Notes: generated by a model from the sequence alone, not told the origin. A DNA stretch of 64,000 bases from Pseudoxanthomonas spadix (GCF_003703395.1 NZ_RDQN01000008.1:1-64000), one strand, 5' to 3'. Shown: positions 1 through 8,010, numbered from the stretch's first letter. Translations and numbers: made by a program.

Positions 1-1
1 G

Positions 2-127
2 TACCTCGCGCATCACAACACCAAACCCAAGCCGTTCATCTGGACCAGAAGCGCCCGCGACATCCTGCAGAAGGTGATCCGCGCCAATCAGCGCTTAAGT
101 TCCAAACAGAATGGAACACTACACTAG
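2..127 (+). CDS. IS630-family transposase, C-terminal part
   Basis: The window opens inside this gene, so only about 41 C-terminal residues and the TAG stop (125-127) are visible. The peptide contains HHNTKPKPFIWT followed by a helix ending RLSSKQN, which I recognise as the usual C-terminus of IS630-family DDE transposases. The catalytic residues lie upstream of the window, so I cannot say whether the element is intact. It is the left neighbour of the bacteriocin-export locus. Confidence 0.75.
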   Translation, partial: YLAHHNTKPKPFIWTRSARDILQKVIRANQRLSSKQNGTLH

Positions 128-360
128 CGGCTGTCCGCGCGACCCTGCAACAGCAACGCCCTGAGCACCGGCGCCTTCCAAGCCATGGTTCAAGCCATGG
201 TTCAAGCCAAGACCCAACGCTTCACCGGCGTCAGACCGCTCATCGGACGCGAAAGACCATCGCCGCCGGCTACAAGTCAACCTGACGCCGTTAGTTCGTT
301 GTTAGTTGAATTTATGATTTATGTCATTTATCGTTGAGAAAGAGTCAGACGACGCCATAG
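128..360. other. Spacer between IS630 remnant and hlyD-like gene
   Basis: No convincing gene. A 12-bp unit containing AAGCCATGGTTC is repeated twice in tandem near 179-208. From about 295 the sequence becomes AT-rich, unlike most of the window, and probably holds the promoter of the export genes. Confidence 0.5.
306..334 (+). promoter_or_regulatory. Candidate sigma-70 promoter for the bacteriocin export genes
   Basis: TTGAAT at 306-311, a 17-bp spacer and TATCGT at 329-334 lie in an AT-rich stretch just upstream of the hlyD-like start at 361. The match is by eye only. Confidence 0.3.
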
Positions 361-1644
361 ATGTCTGGACAACTATTGGATGACAGGATGTCGCAGCCTT
401 TATTCAGGCAAGAGGTTTTGGAAGCCCAGCGAGGAAGTTGGCTGGGCGCGGTGTTACTCGCCCAACCTCTCAAGCTCTGGGTGCTGACCGTGTTTGCCGC
501 GGTTGCTGCGACGGTCGTTGTGCTGTTCTTCGTGTTGGGGACCTACACCCATCGTTCCACCGTCGCTGGACAATTGGTGCCAACCACTGGGCTGGCAGTA
601 GTTGCTGCGCCGGCGAGCGGTGTGGTCAGTAGTGTCCCGGTGATCGAGGGGAACCAGGTCAAAGCTGGGGAGCGATTGGCTATCGTAGTGGTGCCCCGTG
701 CTACCCCTCTGGGTGGCGATACCCAAGTAGAACTTGGCAAACGGCTGGAGCAACGCCAGGCGGGGATCGAAGGAGCTGGTAAGGCGCAGCAGGCGCAGCT
801 TCTGGCGCAAGAGGCTGGGTTACGCGCCCAATTGCTCACCGCCCAAAATGAACTGTCCCAGATCAAGCACCAAGTGAGTACCCGTCAGAATCAGGTCAAG
901 ATCGCCAATGAGACCTTGGACCGACTCACTTCTTTACAAGATGATAAGTACGTCAGCCTGCTGCAGATCAGTCAGCAGAAAACCAGCATGCTGGAATACA
1001 CCAGCCAGGTCCAAACACTCCAACAACAAGCTGCGGCGGCACGCCGCAACATCGCTCAATTGCAGCAATCCCTCGCTGAACTTCCTAGTCAAAGGATCGC
1101 CGCAGAAGCCAATCTTCAGCGCGATTTAGGTCAGATATCTCAAGAACGGGTGGAGACCGAGGTCCAGGGCACCTTGGCTGTTAGCGCACCTGTATCAGGT
1201 GTCATCACCACTCAAATGATCAAGCCAGGTCAGGCGGTCCAGACAGGCAATACGTTGATGAGCATCCTGCCAGGCAATGGCATCTTGGAAGCTGATCTGC
1301 TTGTCCCGAGCCGCGCCATTGGGTTCATCCAACCAGGCGATAAGGTGCAATTGCGGTATCAGGCGTATCCCTACCAGAAATTCGGACATCAAGAGGGCCG
1401 GGTTTCCAAGATCAGCCGGAGCGCACTGAGCTCAGGGGAGCTGGGCGCCCTGATTGGGAAAGCGGATCAGGGAGAGCCCTACTACCGCGTGACGGTGACA
1501 CTGGCCAAGCAAGACGTGATCGCTTATGGGAAGAGCGAAAAGCTCAAGCCGGGCATGCTGCTGGACGCGGACATCATGGGAGAAAAGAGGCGGCTGATCG
1601 AATGGATCTTCGAGCCGATTTACGCGCTTAAGTACAAGGGTTGA
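361..1644 (+). CDS. HlyD/CvaA-like periplasmic adaptor for bacteriocin export
   Basis: This 427-residue protein has the layout of a membrane fusion protein of type I secretion. A short cytoplasmic N-terminus is followed by one membrane segment at about residues 38-60, a lipoyl-like half domain at about 70-110, a long Gln/Ala/Glu-rich coiled coil at about 125-265, and then the second lipoyl half and beta-barrel region. It would link an inner-membrane ABC exporter to a TolC-type outer-membrane channel. An in-frame ATG at 388 is an alternative start (MSQPLFRQ). Its TGA at 1642-1644 is 12 bp before the exporter ATG, consistent with one operon. Because the downstream exporter is interrupted, this adaptor may have lost its partner. 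Confidence 0.85.
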   Translation: MSGQLLDDRMSQPLFRQEVLEAQRGSWLGAVLLAQPLKLWVLTVFAAVAATVVVLFFVLGTYTHRSTVAGQLVPTTGLAVVAAPASGVVSSVPVIEGNQVKAGERLAIVVVPRATPLGGDTQVELGKRLEQRQAGIEGAGKAQQAQLLAQEAGLRAQLLTAQNELSQIKHQVSTRQNQVKIANETLDRLTSLQDDKYVSLLQISQQKTSMLEYTSQVQTLQQQAAAARRNIAQLQQSLAELPSQRIAAEANLQRDLGQISQERVETEVQGTLAVSAPVSGVITTQMIKPGQAVQTGNTLMSILPGNGILEADLLVPSRAIGFIQPGDKVQLRYQAYPYQKFGHQEGRVSKISRSALSSGELGALIGKADQGEPYYRVTVTLAKQDVIAYGKSEKLKPGMLLDADIMGEKRRLIEWIFEPIYALKYKG

Positions 1645-1655
1645 GGAAACTAGAA

Positions 1656-2153
1656 ATGAGGGCACGACCAATCGTCCAATCCGAAGCATCCGAGTGCGGC
1701 CTGGCGTCGTTGGCGATGGTGGCTGATGCTCACGGCATGCGGATTGGCTTGGCAGAGATGCGTCGGCGCTTCCCTCTATCGCTCAAGGGCGCCAAGCTCA
1801 GTCATCTGATCCATATCGCCCAACAGCTGGGGTTCGCGACACGCCCCCTGCGCCTGGACATGGATCATCTGGGGCAACTGAAGCTGCCTTGCGTGGTTCA
1901 TTGGGACTTGAACCACTTCGTGGTCCTGATCAAGGTTGGCCGATCGAAGATCACCCTGCTGGATCCTGCGTTTGGCGAAAAGATCTTTTCGCCATCAGAG
2001 TTCTCGGAGCACTTCACGGGCATTGCGCTGGAGTTGACGCCAACGGCTGAGTTCAAGCCGCAACGAGCGCCTTCACGCATTACGGTCCGTCAACTGACTG
2101 GACCGATGCGGGGGCTAGGGTCAATACTGTTCAGATACGCAACACCGGCGTAG
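1656..2153 (+). pseudogene. C39-peptidase ABC exporter (CvaB-like), 5' fragment cut by IS4
   Basis: This is the N-terminal part of a peptidase-containing ABC transporter that cleaves double-glycine leaders while exporting bacteriocins. The C39 peptidase domain is complete: Gln8 and Cys14 in QSEASECG, His87 in NHFVVL and Asp103 in LLDPAFG. I chose ATG 1656 because GAGGAA lies just before it. A TTG at 1641 overlapping the hlyD stop is less likely. After residue 155 or so the frame runs into IS4 DNA and stops at 2153. Deleting the IS and one copy of its 10-bp duplication restores a single frame into the fragment at 3587-5229, giving a protein of about 708 residues, normal for the family. Confidence 0.85.
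2112..2121. repeat. Target-site duplication, left copy
   Basis: GGGCTAGGGT directly before the left end of the IS4 element. It is identical to 3577-3586 on the other side. The preceding G could make it 11 bp. Confidence 0.85.
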
Positions 2154-2308
2154 GCTGATGCCGCTGGTGAAGCAGTTCGCCGCGATGGCGCACATGGAAG
2201 TTGCTCATCTTGCGTTTGACGCCACGCGGGTTGAAGCGCCCGCGACTGCTGACACAGCGCCCGCTCGCGATTTCGCTGAGCAGCGCGTCACGCCACGCAG
2301 CCAACCGC

Positions 2309-3508
2309 TCAGGGGGGAACGGCCGCAGCTTGCGGCATCTTGCGCTTGATCACGCGCACCGCGTGGATGAAGCTCAAGCGATCGGGGTCGAGTCCGCGCG
2401 GCCATGCGGCCTGGGTCATCAATTGCCGGATCGCGAAGTGCGCCAGCAGCAACCCCCACAGCTCCTGCAGTACCAGATCCGGGGTCTTGCTGCGCAGCAC
2501 CGTGCTGTTGGCCCGCAGGTGCGTCTTGAACTCATCGAACACCCCCTCGATCTCCCAGCGCTCGTGGTACAGCGCGGCCAACTCCAGCGCCGGCGCCGCA
2601 TCGGGCGCGAGGATGTTGGTCACCAGCCGGTAGCTGTCCTGGGGCGGCGTGGCCGAGTCCTGCAGGGTGTAGTCGATGACGCGCACGATCTGGCCCGCAC
2701 TGCGATGCCTGTCGGCGCTGTCGAAGACGCGGCTCAGGTACGAGCCGTCGGCCAGCAACTGCTCGACCGGCAGCTTGAGGTTGGACTTGACCCGCCAGGC
2801 CAGCCTGGCACCACTGGCGCAGGCGATCTGCCAGAGCTTGAAGCTGTAGAAGTTGCGGTCGGCCAGCACCAGCATGTCCGCCGTGAGCTTGGCCGGCAGC
2901 AGCTTGGCGGCCATGGCCTGCTCGCTGTGGTTGTAGGGCGCCACCTCGGCGGCCACCACGGCGTGCGTGCCGCACTCCACCAGACCCAGCAGGCGCGCCT
3001 GCGGGAAGGCGCTCTGGCCGCGTGAGGCACCGGGGTAGCCGAAGTACCGGGCGTTGGCCGCCTCGTCGGCCACGTCCATGCAACTGCCGTCCAGCGCCAT
3101 GACACGCAGCCCCCGATACCACGCGCCCGGCGCCCCGGGCACAGCCAGCGGGCGCAGCACGCGCTCGGCCAGTTGACGCATGACCTCGGGCCCCAGGCGG
3201 GTGCGCGCCTGGGAGATCGCCGATTTGCTGGCCTGCACCGCTCCAGCCTCGCTCCCGCCGAGCCACTGCAGGCCTTCGCACACCACCCGCAGCACTTCCT
3301 CCAGCGGGGCTTCGCGCCACAGGGCGAGCGCCATCACGTAGTACACGACCGCCGGCGCTGGCAGCAGTCGCTCGCGCTGGCTCGCCCGTCCGGTATCGGC
3401 CAGCACTTCCTCGATCAGCGTCCTGGGGCAGACGCTGGCCAGCACGCCTGCGCTGATCAGATGCGCGACGTCCGCCCTCGCCGGGAGGGTCTTGCGGGTT
3501 CTCGCCAT
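2309..3508 (-). CDS. IS4-family DDE transposase
   Basis: A 399-residue transposase that moves the surrounding IS by cut and paste. The first catalytic Asp is in MALDGSCMD, the second in LVLADRNFY, and the glutamate lies in the IS4-type Y-(2)-R-(3)-E-(6)-K signature, read here as YHERWEIEGVFDEFK. There is no stop or frameshift, so the element could still be active. The start is set at the ATG complementary to 3506-3508. A hairpin lies just upstream. Confidence 0.92.
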   Translation of the reverse strand: MARTRKTLPARADVAHLISAGVLASVCPRTLIEEVLADTGRASQRERLLPAPAVVYYVMALALWREAPLEEVLRVVCEGLQWLGGSEAGAVQASKSAISQARTRLGPEVMRQLAERVLRPLAVPGAPGAWYRGLRVMALDGSCMDVADEAANARYFGYPGASRGQSAFPQARLLGLVECGTHAVVAAEVAPYNHSEQAMAAKLLPAKLTADMLVLADRNFYSFKLWQIACASGARLAWRVKSNLKLPVEQLLADGSYLSRVFDSADRHRSAGQIVRVIDYTLQDSATPPQDSYRLVTNILAPDAAPALELAALYHERWEIEGVFDEFKTHLRANSTVLRSKTPDLVLQELWGLLLAHFAIRQLMTQAAWPRGLDPDRLSFIHAVRVIKRKMPQAAAVPP

Positions 3509-3510
3509 TG

Positions 3511-3542
3511 TCCATGTCCACCGAAGCTTCGATGGACATGGA
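3511..3542 (-). promoter_or_regulatory. Hairpin upstream of IS4 transposase
   Basis: TCCATGTCCA (3511-3520) pairs perfectly with TGGACATGGA (3533-3542) around a 12-nt loop and abuts the transposase start. In transcripts entering from outside it would bury the transposase translation start, a known control in IS4/IS10 relatives. That role here is inference. Confidence 0.5.
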
Positions 3543-3573
3543 TTGTCAATGATCTCTTTCTATCTGAACAGTA

Positions 3574-5229
3574 TTGGGGCTAGGGTGGGTGCTCACGCAG
3601 ATCTTCTTGCTATCCGTGGCGTTGCAGGTTTTTGTGGTGCTCGCACCGTTCTTCCTGCAGTGGACGGTGGATGAAGTCTTGGTATCGGCCGACAAGGACC
3701 TGCTGACTATCCTTGGGCTGGGCTTTGGTTTGGCGCTCCTGCTGCAGGTCAGCATCGGGCTGTTGCGCGGATGGTCGGTCGTGCATCTGTCATCCCAGTT
3801 GGGGGTGCAGTGGATGGGCAACGTGTTTGCGCATCTGATCAAGCTTCCGCTGGACTTCTTCGAGAAACGTCACCTCGGCGACATCACCTCGCGGCTGGGT
3901 TCAGTCCAGACGATCCAAAGGACTCTGACGACCAGTTTTGTCGAGGCCATCATCGATGGAATGATGGCTATCGTCACGGTTGGGCTGATGTTCTATTACA
4001 GCTGGAAGCTGGCGTTGGTGTCGGTCCTGGCCATGGCTATTTACCTGGGGATTCGTGCCATTGCATATCGCCCGGTCCGGGTACGCAGCGAGCAGCAGTT
4101 GATTGCCTCGGCCAAGCAGCAAAGTCACCTACTTGAGTCGCTGCGCGGGATGCAGAGCGTCAAGGTGGCAGGGGAAGAGTCGAAACGACGCGGTACCTAC
4201 GACAACCTGATGGTCGATACGGTCAATCAGGAGGTGCGTCTGGCGCGGATGACGCTGGGATTCAGCGTGACAAGCCAGGCCGTGTTCGGAGTCGAACGGA
4301 TCGCCGTGGTCTGGATCGGTGCGCTGTTGACGTTGGACAACGTGTTCTCTGTCGGCATGCTGATCGCCTACCTTGCTTACCGCGACCAGTTCTCGCAGCG
4401 GATCGGAAGTCTGATTGATAAATGGGTCGAGTTCCGGATGCTCAGGCTGCATGGGGAGCGCCTAGCTGATATCGCGCTGACGCCACCCGAAGCACATTTT
4501 GACAAGGTCGAAGCGCTGCCCCCGGCGGAGCCTCGGATCGAAGTAAAGGGGCTGTCGTTCCGGTATGGAGAGGCCGAGCCCTGGATAGTCAAGGATTGCA
4601 GTTTCGTGGTGGAGCCAGGTGAGTCGGTGGCCATCATCGGTGCTTCTGGATGCGGCAAGACCACGCTTGTCAAGTTGATGTTGGGGCTACTGCTCCCTGC
4701 AGAAGGGACCATAACTGTCGGCGGACTAGATCTACAGAAGGTGGGACCACGCAACGTGCGATCAGTCGTCGGCGCAGTGATGCAGGACGATCAGCTCTTC
4801 GCTGGCAGCATCGCCGACAACATCAGCTTTTTCGACACAGCCCATGATCAGGTTCGTATTGAGGGCGCTGCGCGGCTGGCCGCCATCCATGAAGAGATTG
4901 CTGCCATGCCGATGGGCTATCACAGCCTGATAGGCGATATGGGCAGCTCGCTCTCGGGGGGACAGAAGCAGCGGATCATCTTGGCGCGGGCGCTCTACCG
5001 CGAACCCAAGCTACTGTTCCTGGATGAGGCTACGAGCCATCTGGATGTCGTTCGGGAGCGTTTGGTCAATGACGCCGTCAAGCAGTTGAAACTGACCAAG
5101 ATCATTGTCGCCCATCGGCCAGAGACGATTGTCAGTGCGGATCGCACGTTGGTTATGGAGCGAGGTCGAATAATCCATGAAATAAAGCGTAACAGCTTGA
5201 CAGAAAATGAATTCGAATGGGCGGATTAA
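3574..5229 (+). pseudogene. C39-peptidase ABC exporter (CvaB-like), 3' fragment
   Basis: This is the membrane and ATPase part of the exporter interrupted by IS4. Native sequence resumes at 3587 (the duplication occupies 3577-3586). Several hydrophobic segments fill about the first 300 residues, followed by an ABC domain with Walker A GASGCGKTT, signature LSGGQKQR and Walker B LLFLDEAT. The junction of IS end and duplication happens to create TTG GGG CTA GGG, an in-frame TTG at 3574 that could allow some translation of a peptidase-less half transporter. No ribosome binding site is evident. Without the C39 domain it could not mature the precursors encoded downstream. Confidence 0.85.
3577..3586. 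repeat. Target-site duplication, right copy
   Basis: GGGCTAGGGT after the right IS4 end, matching 2112-2121. Confidence 0.85.
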
Positions 5230-5303
5230 GCCGAGATTTTCTAGATAAGAATATAGGGAAGTATAATACACTAAGGACCATGAAAAATTCAAACATTTGA
5301 TGC

Positions 5304-5332
5304 TTGAAAAATTAACTCGGTAAAAATAATTT
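5304..5332 (+). promoter_or_regulatory. Candidate promoter for the bacteriocin precursor genes
   Basis: TTGAAA at 5304-5309, a 17-bp spacer and TAATTT at 5327-5332 in the AT-rich gap between the exporter and the first precursor. The 170-bp gap and this match suggest the precursors are transcribed separately from the exporter, so the IS4 insertion need not silence them. Confidence 0.4.
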
Positions 5333-5403
5333 TAGCTATAAATTAAACTTTCAGAAGTCCATTCTGGAGCCTCGCGCAAGGCGTGCGCAAAAGGAGTTAG
5401 AAA

Positions 5404-5583
5404 ATGCAGGAACTGTGCTTTAACGAAGTGGAAATGGTTGATGGCGGCATGAATGCCGTCGACGCATTCTTGCTGGGCGCTGGCGCTGGCGGTTTTGCTG
5501 GTGGATTTGTCGGCGCGTTGCCTGGTGCCGCTGCCGGAGCTCTAATTGGCGGTGCAATTGGTGTTGGTCTCTACTATCTCTAA
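5404..5583 (+). CDS. Bacteriocin-like precursor with GG leader
   Basis: A 59-residue precursor. The first 15 residues form a double-glycine leader ending VEMVDGG, cleaved by C39 peptidases. The predicted mature part of 44 residues is hydrophobic and dominated by Gly/Ala with repeated GxxxG spacing, as in pore-forming class IIb-type bacteriocins and microcins. AAGGAG at 5391-5396 sets the ATG at 5404. It is followed after 19 bp by a second precursor of similar design, suggesting a two-peptide bacteriocin. The family assignment rests on leader and composition. Antimicrobial activity is inference. Confidence 0.75.
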   Translation: MQELCFNEVEMVDGGMNAVDAFLLGAGAGGFAGGFVGALPGAAAGALIGGAIGVGLYYL

Positions 5584-5602
5584 TTCAAAAAAGGAATTTT
5601 TT

Positions 5603-5788
5603 ATGTACGAGCTTGAAAATAATGAAATAGATATGGTTGATGGTGCTAATGCAAATGCTGTTAATGGCTTTGCCGCCGGAGTAACAGCTGGCGCCGCAAT
5701 TGGCTTTCTTGTAGGAGGTCCTGTTGGGGCTCTGGCGGGCGCAATCAGCGGAGGCTTGCACGGCGCGATCCTCGGGCAGGCCTGGTAA
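5603..5788 (+). CDS. Second bacteriocin-like precursor with GA leader
   Basis: A 61-residue precursor with the leader MYELENNEIDMVDGA, clearly related to its neighbour, but the cleavage pair is Gly-Ala rather than Gly-Gly, a variant seen in other C39 substrates. The mature part of 46 residues is Gly/Ala-rich with several GxxxG motifs (AAGVTAG, GGPVGALAG). AAGGAA at 5591-5596 supports ATG 5603. An upstream in-frame extension to 5546 overlaps the first precursor and is unlikely. It probably forms a pair with the preceding peptide. Confidence 0.75.
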   Translation: MYELENNEIDMVDGANANAVNGFAAGVTAGAAIGFLVGGPVGALAGAISGGLHGAILGQAW

Positions 5789-5805
5789 AATCCATTAGCT
5801 ACCGG

Positions 5806-5835
5806 AAATCCCAAGAAACTTATCGCTTGGGATTT
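5806..5835 (+). terminator. Hairpin after the bacteriocin precursors
   Basis: AAATCCCAAG (5806-5815) pairs perfectly with CTTGGGATTT (5826-5835) around a 10-nt loop, followed by a short U-containing run. It probably limits transcription into the small membrane gene downstream or acts as an attenuator. Confidence 0.55.
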
Positions 5836-5856
5836 CTTAATAAATCTGAGGTTTAT

Positions 5857-6027
5857 ATGTACAAATTAGGAAGGCTTCAGTACGGATTGTCTTTGACAAC
5901 ATTATCTATTTTAATAGCTACAGCAAGACCAAGTGGTTGGTGGAAAGTATATGCAGCACTGGCAATACTAATGACAGTTTGGTTTTTATTTTCTATATTA
6001 TCCAAGAATACTAACTGGAAGAGTTAA
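5857..6027 (+). CDS. Small two-helix membrane protein, possible bacteriocin immunity
   Basis: A 56-residue protein of low GC with two hydrophobic segments, at about residues 10-24 and 28-48, and a positively charged tail. GAGG at 5848-5851 supports ATG 5857. Small membrane proteins next to bacteriocin precursors are commonly immunity proteins. I recognise no specific family, so the function is inferred from position only. It is separated from the precursors by the hairpin at 5806-5835. Confidence 0.55.
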   Translation: MYKLGRLQYGLSLTTLSILIATARPSGWWKVYAALAILMTVWFLFSILSKNTNWKS

Positions 6028-6044
6028 GAACGACGCCCCCCGCC

Positions 6045-6203
6045 ATGAGCAGCAGGGGGCAGGACGCCAGGGCCGAGGACTGCGTCAACGCGGTCGGCGT
6101 GGACGTCAACACCGTCTCGGCCGCGCTGGTCACGCGCGTGTCGGGGTTGTCTTTGACCGTGGCCGAGAACATCGTGATCTACCGCGACCAGCACGGCCAT
6201 TGA
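6045..6203 (+). pseudogene. tex (transcription accessory protein) fragment
   Basis: A 52-residue open frame whose core, [24 protein letters not shown] (given here only as landmarks [13 protein letters not shown] and LVTRVSGL), matches the helix-hairpin-helix part of Tex/YhgF proteins. The rest of the roughly 780-residue gene is absent on both sides, so this is debris from a rearrangement. GC is again high, marking the right edge of the low-GC bacteriocin segment. Confidence 0.65.
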
Positions 6204-6232
6204 ACTTGGCCGGGTTGTGCGTGGTGCCAAAA

Positions 6233-6407
6233 CCTCAGGGACGGAGGCAATTAAGCCGCCTGCGGCTCCCGCCCTTGCCCAGCGCACGTTCCACCATCGC
6301 CTGGAAGCGCGGGTTTCCCATGGAACGCTCCTGTATGAGGTGCTTCCGCACCTCGTCTTCGTCTTTCGGGAGCTGGCCTTGGCGCTTAATTACCTCCGTC
6401 CCTGAGG
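6233..6407. mobile_element. Miniature derivative of the RAYT element
   Basis: A 175-bp segment bounded by 23-bp inverted repeats with one mismatch (6233-6255 and 6385-6407, containing AGGGACGGAGG). Its interior, about 6256-6384, is a diverged copy of the 3' end of the RAYT gene at 7098, sharing for instance GCACGTTCCACCATCGCCTG. It looks like an internally deleted, non-autonomous relative of the complete element at 7051-7934. Confidence 0.75.
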
Positions 6408-6478
6408 TTCGAGGTTCGAGGTTCGGGGAGTTGTGAAAGAAGCCCTGGCCAAAGCCGGGGCTTCGCCGTTTCAGGTGG
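6408..6478. repeat. Short tandem GAGGTTC repeat and spacer
   Basis: GAGGTTC occurs about three times in tandem between 6404 and 6425, at the edge of the miniature element. The remaining bases to the brnA stop hold nothing recognisable. Confidence 0.5.
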
Positions 6479-6763
6479 TTACGGTGCGCGCTTGCTCAGC
6501 AAATCCGCCATCCGGGTTTGCCAGCCTGGGCCGCTTGCCTTCCAGCGTTCCAGTGTCTCGGGCGGCAGCCGCAGGGTGGTCAACGCCTTCGATGGCCGCT
6601 TCCCTGGGCCGCGTGTGCGCTTTGGTTTGAGCATCTCTGCAGCGAGTTCAGTCGGGAAAACTTCCCGCAGCACTTCTGCGGCGGGCCGCGCCCTAGCGAA
6701 GGTCTCGTTCGTCCATTCGGGGTTGTCGGTGTCGATCATCTCGGGATCAGGGCGTTTGCTCAT
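6479..6763 (-). CDS. brnA: BrnA-type antitoxin
   Basis: A 94-residue protein of the BrnA family, the DNA-binding antitoxin that neutralises the BrnT ribonuclease and represses its own operon. A ribbon-helix-helix-like C-terminus is visible (TTLRLPPETLERWKASGPGWQTRMADLL), preceded by the typical acidic NPEWTNETFARARPA segment. Its start at 6763 overlaps the 3' end of brnT by 17 bp, the usual toxin-first order of this family. Confidence 0.85.
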   Translation of the reverse strand: MSKRPDPEMIDTDNPEWTNETFARARPAAEVLREVFPTELAAEMLKPKRTRGPGKRPSKALTTLRLPPETLERWKASGPGWQTRMADLLSKRAP

Positions 6764-7016
6764 AGCGGCGAACCTCTCGTTTGTTGGCCTTGCGTAGGCT
6801 GATGACCCGGATGCCGCCGGCGATGGGGGCGAACACCAGCATGTACAGGCGGTCGGCCAGCAGGCCCAGCGCCTGGAAGCGGCGCTCCGGGTAGTTCTGG
6901 CGCGTGTCTTCCACGATGCGCGCCGTGCTGAAATCGAACTGCGAAGCCTGATCGAACGAGATGCCGCGTTCGGCGATGTTCCGTTCGTTCTTTGCTGGGT
7001 CGAATTCAATTTCCAT
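6747..7016 (-). CDS. brnT: BrnT-type ribonuclease toxin
   Basis: An 89-residue BrnT toxin (RelE-like fold). It shows the family landmarks FDPAKNERNIAERGISF near the N-terminus and RRFQALG and RVISLRKANKREVRRYE towards the C-terminus, whose basic residues and Arg-rich end are important in the family. I prefer the ATG at 7016 (MEIEF) over the longer frame to 7088, which would run into REP sequence. The promoter region is only about 35 bp before the RAYT element begins, so expression may now depend on the element. Confidence 0.85.
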   Translation of the reverse strand: MEIEFDPAKNERNIAERGISFDQASQFDFSTARIVEDTRQNYPERRFQALGLLADRLYMLVFAPIAGGIRVISLRKANKREVRRYEQTP

Positions 7017-7050
7017 ATGCAAATTGTAGTAACGAAAAGTGCGGGTGTCC

Positions 7051-7934
7051 AGGCAAAAGGGGACGCAGGCAAAAGGGGACGGAGGCAATTAAACCGCCTA
7101 TGGCCCCGCCCTTGGCCGGCCACGTGCACGGCAAGCGGCCGGACGTCCCAGCGCACGTTCCACCATCGCCTGGAAGCGCGGATCTCCCAGGGCACGCTCC
7201 TGCATGAGGTGTTGCCGCACCGCGTCTTCGTCTTCCTGGGTCTGGCCCCGGCGTAGCCAGGCGCCGTAAGCCTGAGCACGTGCGGCAGCATCCGCGCCCA
7301 GGCGCAGGTAGACCTCGTGCTGCGTGATCAGCGGATCCGCCGCGCGACCCAAGTGGGTGAGGACACTTGACCATCGATACTCCTCTGGAAGCGCCACCAT
7401 GCGGGCGCGCGTCGGGTTGCGCTCGATGTAGCGCAGCACGGTCAGCGCGTAGTGGTCGGTCTGGACAAGACAGGACTTGAAGCGCCCCTGCCACAACGTC
7501 CCACTGCGGCGGTGTCGGGTGTTGAAGGCCTGCACGTAGGACTGCCCGCTCAACCGCATGGCCGCCGAGACCGCACCGCTACGGTCGGCCGAGACAAACA
7601 GATGCACGTGATTGTCCATCATCACGAAGGCATGGACCCGCATACCAAAGCGCTCACATGCCTGGCGCAGCAGATGGTGATAGTGATGCCGATCTTCGTC
7701 GTCCAGGAAGATCGCGCAGCGGTTCACGCCGCGCTGGACGACGTGCATCGGGATGCCTGGAAGCTCCAGGCGCGGCTGACGCGGCACGGGCTTACCCCCA
7801 CGATGAGAAAGATCCAAGCCTGCTCGTCGCAGACCGCGCATGCGATCAGACATTGCCGCAACAGCCCGTAGGATTTGCGGCTTACTGTAATTACCTCCGT
7901 CCCTTTTGCTGTAATTACCTCCGTCCCTTTTGCT
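7051..7934. mobile_element. RAYT (REP-associated tyrosine transposase) element
   Basis: A single transposase gene is bracketed by inverted REP-like repeats containing GGGACGGAGG and AATTA. Two imperfect direct copies lie on the left (7051-7092) and two perfect 24-bp copies on the right (7887-7910, 7911-7934). The element sits between brnT and aroD. Confidence 0.75.
7098..7853 (-). CDS. REP-associated tyrosine transposase (Y1, IS200-like)
   Basis: A 251-residue member of the Y1 transposase superfamily that acts on REP/REPIN single strands. It contains GIPMHVVQRGVNR near the N-terminus, the HUH-type metal motif in MDNHVHLF, and a later tyrosine segment SYVQAFN with GTLWQGRFKS, followed by a C-terminal helical extension. 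I place the start at 7853. A start nearer the conserved domain is possible. The protein appears intact, and a diverged copy of its 3' end lies in the miniature element at 6233-6407. Confidence 0.8.
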   Translation of the reverse strand: MSDRMRGLRRAGLDLSHRGGKPVPRQPRLELPGIPMHVVQRGVNRCAIFLDDEDRHHYHHLLRQACERFGMRVHAFVMMDNHVHLFVSADRSGAVSAAMRLSGQSYVQAFNTRHRRSGTLWQGRFKSCLVQTDHYALTVLRYIERNPTRARMVALPEEYRWSSVLTHLGRAADPLITQHEVYLRLGADAAARAQAYGAWLRRGQTQEDEDAVRQHLMQERALGDPRFQAMVERALGRPAACRARGRPRAGP

Positions 7935-8010
7935 GCAACGCTGCAGTCCTCCGCTCGCCCAACCCCCGCTGGCCTGCGATGATGGCCGCTGCCAACGCCG
8001 CTGCCATGAC

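Larger units (their letters stand above)
2122..3576. mobile_element. IS4-family insertion sequence
   Basis: The element is about 1455 bp, with perfect 16-bp terminal inverted repeats (CAATACTGTTCAGATA at 2122 and its complement ending at 3576) and a 10-bp flanking duplication. It carries one transposase gene on the minus strand and splits the bacteriocin exporter. Intact ends, an intact transposase and an exact target duplication suggest a recent insertion. Confidence 0.92.

Noticed and set aside
2158..3025. Plus-strand open frames over the IS4 transposase
   Set aside because: They are antisense shadows of a well-supported transposase on the minus strand.
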